A DNA stretch of 52,420 nucleotides from positions 1 through 52,420 of the forward strand of contig JAJDTT010000240.1 in NCBI GenBank assembly GCA_022827025.1, in the 5' to 3' direction. The notes under the pieces are model-generated. The model was not told the origin of the DNA. It worked only from the letters and a program-made list of their open reading frames with translations, and did not search any database. The translations under genes were made by a program, and so were the position numbers. Below are positions 49,633 to 52,420 of this stretch, piece by piece. How positions within the stretch are numbered: position 1 is the first letter of the stretch; each line of letters begins with the position of its first letter. The DNA comes from Acidobacteriota bacterium (GTDB lineage Bacteria; Acidobacteriota; UBA6911; RPQK01; JAJDTT01).

Positions 49633-52272
49633 ATGGAACTGAATCGACTGACCGAAAGCGTTCGCGAAGGTCTGACCCGGGCTGAGGCCGCGGCCGGGAG
49701 CCTCGGTCACCAACAGGTGGACGTGGAGCATCTTCTGGCCGCCCTGCTGGAGCAGGAGCAAGGGCTGGCGGCATCCATCCTGAACAAGGCGGACCTGGAC
49801 CCCGGCCGACTGACCCGGAGGCTGCATCAGGATTTGCGCGGCCGCGCCCAGGTGAGCGGACCCGCTGCCGCTGCCGGCCAGGTCTACGCCGCACCTCGCC
49901 TGACGCGCCTCTTGAGCAGAGCGCAGGAGGAAGCGAAACAGCTCAAGGACGAGTACGTTTCCGTCGAGCACCTGTTGCTGGCGATGGTGGCGGACACGGG
50001 CGCTGCCGGACGCCTCCTGAAGGCGGAAGGAATCACCCGGGAGCGCCTGATGCAGACCCTGCGGGAGGTCCGCGGGAGCCAGCGGGTGACCTCCCCCCAT
50101 CCCGAGGCGACCTACGAGGCCCTGGAGCGATACGGCCGGGACCTGACCCAACTGGCCACCGCGGGCAAGCTCGACCCGGTGATCGGGAGAGACTACGAAA
50201 TCCGGCGGCTGATGCAGGTCCTGTCCCGCAGGACCAAGAACAACCCGGTCCTGATCGGCGATCCGGGCGTCGGCAAGACGGCCATCGCGGAGGGCTTGGC
50301 CCAGCGCATCGTCCGGGGCGACGTGCCCGAGGGCCTGAAGCGCCGCCGGGTCGTCTCGCTGGACATGGGATCCCTGATCGCCGGCGCCAAGTACCGGGGC
50401 GAATTCGAGGAGCGCCTCAAGGCCGTTCTGAAGGCGGTCCAGGAACAGGAAGGGGAAGTCATCCTCTTCATCGACGAGCTCCACACCGTGGTGGGAGCGG
50501 GCCGGGTCGAAGGGGCGATGGATGCGGGAAACCTGCTCAAACCGATGCTGGCCCGGGGCGAGCTCCACTGTATCGGCGCCACCACCGTGGACGAATACCG
50601 GAAACACGTGGAAAAGGACAGCGCGCTGGAGCGGCGGTTCCAGCCGGTCCTGGTGGACCAGCCTTCGGTCGAGGACACGATTTCGATACTGAGAGGCCTG
50701 AAGGAACGCTATGAGGTCCACCACGGCGTCCACATCAGGGACGCCGCGCTGGTGGCGGCGGCCGTCCTGTCGAACCGCTACATTCCGGACCGTTTCCTGC
50801 CCGACAAGGCCATCGACCTGATGGATGAAGCCGCAGCCAAGCTGCGGACCGAAATGGATTCCATGCCCACCGAGCTGGACGAGACCCGGCGGCGGGTGAT
50901 GCAACTGGAGATCGAAAGGGAGGCGTTGCGCAAGGAGAAGGACAAGGGCTCCCGGGACCGGCTGGACCGGATCGAGAAGGAATTGGCCGAGGAACGGGGC
51001 AGGGCCACCGCGCTCAAGGCGCAATGGCAGTCCGAACAGGAGGGAGTCCGGCAACTGCGAACACTCCGAGAGCAGATCGAGGAGACCAAGATCCGGATCG
51101 AACAATCGGAACGGGAATACGACCTGAATCAGGCGGCCGAGCTCAAGTACGGAACCCTGGCGTCCCTGGAACGGAAGCTGGAATCCGAGCAGCAGAGGCT
51201 GGACCGCAAGCAGGGAACGGCGCCTCTGTTGAAGGAGGACGTGGGCGAGGAAGACATCGCCGACGTGGTCAGCCGTTGGACCGGCATCCCGGTCTCCAGG
51301 CTCATGGAGGGCGAAATGGAGCGGCTCCTGAACCTGGACGAGACGCTCCACCGGAGAGTCGTCGGTCAGGACGAAGCGATTCGGGCCGTCTCGGAGGCCG
51401 TCATCCGTTCCCGGGCCGGACTCAAGGATCCCGCCCGCCCCATCGGCAGCTTCCTTTTCCTGGGTCCGACGGGAGTCGGAAAGACGGAGCTGGGGAGAGC
51501 CCTGGCCGAGGCTCTCTTCGACGACGAGCAGGCCATGATCCGCATCGACATGTCGGAATACCAGGAGAAGCACACGGTGGCGCGGCTGATCGGCGCTCCT
51601 CCCGGCTACGTGGGACACGAGGAGGGGGGTCAACTGAGCGAGGCGGTGCGGCGAAGACCCTACTCCGTGCTCCTCTTCGACGAGATCGAGAAGGCCCACT
51701 TCGACGTCTTCAACCTCCTGCTCCAGATCCTGGACGACGGCCGCCTCACCGACGGCAAGGGCAGGACGGTGGATTTCAAGAACTGCATCATCATCATGAC
51801 CTCGAACCTGGGCAGCGCCGACATCCTGGATTACCGGGGAGCCTTCGACGGAACCGAATTCGAGAGGATGAAGCGGGCCGTGATCCGGAAACTGGCCCGG
51901 CACTTCCGTCCCGAGTTCCTGAATCGAATCGACGACCGGATCGTCTTCCACGCCCTGTCTCAGGAACATCTGAAACAGATCGTGGAGATTCAGTTGGACC
52001 TCTTGAGGCAACGCCTGAAGGAGCGCCGGATGACGCTGGAGCTGAGCGGCGAGCTCAGGATGCAACTGGTGCGGGAGGGCTACGATCCCGTCTATGGGGC
52101 CCGCCCGCTGAAGCGGGCCATCCAGCGGCGGATCGAGAATCCCCTGGCGCGGCTCATCGTCTCCGGCTCACTGACCGAAGGCGCCCGGGTTCTGGCGGAA
52201 GCGGCTCCCGGCGGGGGCGAACCGGTCTTCAGTTACGATTCCGAGAGGCAGAAGACCGGCGTTGCCGGCTGA
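49633..52272 (+). CDS. clpB: ATP-dependent disaggregase ClpB
   Basis: An 879-residue Hsp100 chaperone that threads aggregated proteins through its hexamer with DnaK. An N-terminal Clp domain (about 1-145) precedes NBD1 with Walker [14 protein letters not shown] and Walker [15 protein letters not shown], a coiled-coil middle domain (about 400-530) and NBD2 with [17 protein letters not shown] and [11 protein letters not shown]. The C-terminus has [25 protein letters not shown] precedes ATG 49633; the frame upstream to 49573 is not used. The middle domain marks it as ClpB and not ClpA or ClpC. Confidence 0.97.
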   Translation: MELNRLTESVREGLTRAEAAAGSLGHQQVDVEHLLAALLEQEQGLAASILNKADLDPGRLTRRLHQDLRGRAQVSGPAAAAGQVYAAPRLTRLLSRAQEEAKQLKDEYVSVEHLLLAMVADTGAAGRLLKAEGITRERLMQTLREVRGSQRVTSPHPEATYEALERYGRDLTQLATAGKLDPVIGRDYEIRRLMQVLSRRTKNNPVLIGDPGVGKTAIAEGLAQRIVRGDVPEGLKRRRVVSLDMGSLIAGAKYRGEFEERLKAVLKAVQEQEGEVILFIDELHTVVGAGRVEGAMDAGNLLKPMLARGELHCIGATTVDEYRKHVEKDSALERRFQPVLVDQPSVEDTISILRGLKERYEVHHGVHIRDAALVAAAVLSNRYIPDRFLPDKAIDLMDEAAAKLRTEMDSMPTELDETRRRVMQLEIEREALRKEKDKGSRDRLDRIEKELAEERGRATALKAQWQSEQEGVRQLRTLREQIEETKIRIEQSEREYDLNQAAELKYGTLASLERKLESEQQRLDRKQGTAPLLKEDVGEEDIADVVSRWTGIPVSRLMEGEMERLLNLDETLHRRVVGQDEAIRAVSEAVIRSRAGLKDPARPIGSFLFLGPTGVGKTELGRALAEALFDDEQAMIRIDMSEYQEKHTVARLIGAPPGYVGHEEGGQLSEAVRRRPYSVLLFDEIEKAHFDVFNLLLQILDDGRLTDGKGRTVDFKNCIIIMTSNLGSADILDYRGAFDGTEFERMKRAVIRKLARHFRPEFLNRIDDRIVFHALSQEHLKQIVEIQLDLLRQRLKERRMTLELSGELRMQLVREGYDPVYGARPLKRAIQRRIENPLARLIVSGSLTEGARVLAEAAPGGGEPVFSYDSERQKTGVAG

Positions 52273-52304
52273 ATGGGGTCAGAGCAGGGCAATCGTCCCG
52301 GGAC

Positions 52305-52420
52305 CTACTGCGGGATGCGCAGGGTCTGTCCCGGGTGGATGCGATCACGCCGCCGAATGCCGTTGGCTCGCTGGAGCTGGCTCGTGGACACTCCGAATCT
52401 CTTGGCGATGACCCACAAGG
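52305..52420 (-). CDS. C-terminal end of a LysM-domain protein (partial)
   Basis: Only the last 37 codons lie in the window; the gene continues beyond base 52420. The end reads WVIAKRFGVSTSQLQRAN then GIRRRDRIHPGQTLRIPQ, the typical LysM repeat (xxIAxxFxVSxxxLxxxN, then IxxGxxLxIP). It is likely a peptidoglycan-binding module of a cell-wall hydrolase such as a lytic transglycosylase or of a similar secreted protein. It converges on clpB. Confidence 0.85.
   Translation of the reverse strand, partial: LWVIAKRFGVSTSQLQRANGIRRRDRIHPGQTLRIPQ

Noticed and set aside
49465-52065. An 866-codon open frame on the minus strand
   Set aside because: It mirrors clpB, whose domains are unmistakable. The antisense product has a composition typical of shadow frames.
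1-52420. CRISPR arrays, insertion sequences, prophage genes, rRNA and tRNA genes
   Set aside because: I looked for regularly spaced repeats, transposase motifs and conserved RNA landmarks and found none that hold up by eye.

Overview
This 52.4 kb window is a gene-dense, high-GC bacterial chromosome segment made mostly of housekeeping genes. No rRNA, tRNA, CRISPR array, insertion sequence or phage gene was recognised. The gene mix fits best with an Acidobacteriota-like heterotroph: a PSD1/DUF1549-DUF1553 protein beside a DUF1501 protein, an M28 carboxypeptidase, an M3 lipoprotein peptidase, a Gfo/Idh oxidoreductase, a split B12-dependent mutase, and MoxR-DUF58-transglutaminase beside ruvAB. 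The phylum is inferred from content alone and is not certain; Planctomycetota- or Verrucomicrobiota-related lineages share several of these families.

Layout. 1-371: gene-free, with small palindromes and a GC-rich tandem repeat. 372-7358: secreted esterase, DUF4143 ATPase, M3 peptidase, mutY and an acyl-CoA dehydrogenase. 7505-12925: serine acetyltransferase, then the DUF1549/DUF1553 and DUF1501 pair. 12929-23141, minus strand: a probable six-gene run, read from the right, of a FlgD-Ig-like secreted protein, a PQQ-type beta-propeller, a Wzt-like ABC ATPase, an acyl-activating enzyme, an SLC13-type permease and an M28 peptidase. 23355-25207: Gfo/Idh oxidoreductase coupled to pyrF. 25208-27416: a lower-GC accessory patch with a 40-residue ORF, a NYN-domain protein and a DUF6615-like, nuclease-like protein. 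27417-35236: ruvA-ruvB-moxR-DUF58-tgpA-like-yacG-pgpA-pncC-thpR. 35323-39600: methyltransferase, Trm112-like protein, glycosyltransferase 9 and the two-subunit methylmalonyl-CoA-type mutase. 40117-41911: a small unknown gene with dtd, then an RsbW-like kinase with a STAS partner. 41918-47149, minus strand: truA-uppS-cdsA-dxr-rseP, covering isoprenoid, lipid-carrier and envelope functions. 47494-52420: yebC-ruvC, divergent grpE and clpB, and the end of a LysM protein.

Together the genes cover branch migration and resolution of Holliday junctions (ruvA, ruvB, ruvC), envelope lipid synthesis (dxr, uppS, cdsA, pgpA, rseP), acyl and propionate metabolism, and protein quality control (grpE, clpB).

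The least explained items are the 25.2-27.4 kb patch, which could be a small defence or toxin-like module; a repeated extended -10 promoter-like motif that also occurs as a head-to-head palindrome at 39910-39949; a family of dispersed hairpin repeats in intergenic gaps; and a recurring arrangement with a -10 box only 6-8 bases before the start codon, which suggests leaderless transcripts. All functions are read from sequence motifs by eye; no database search was run.
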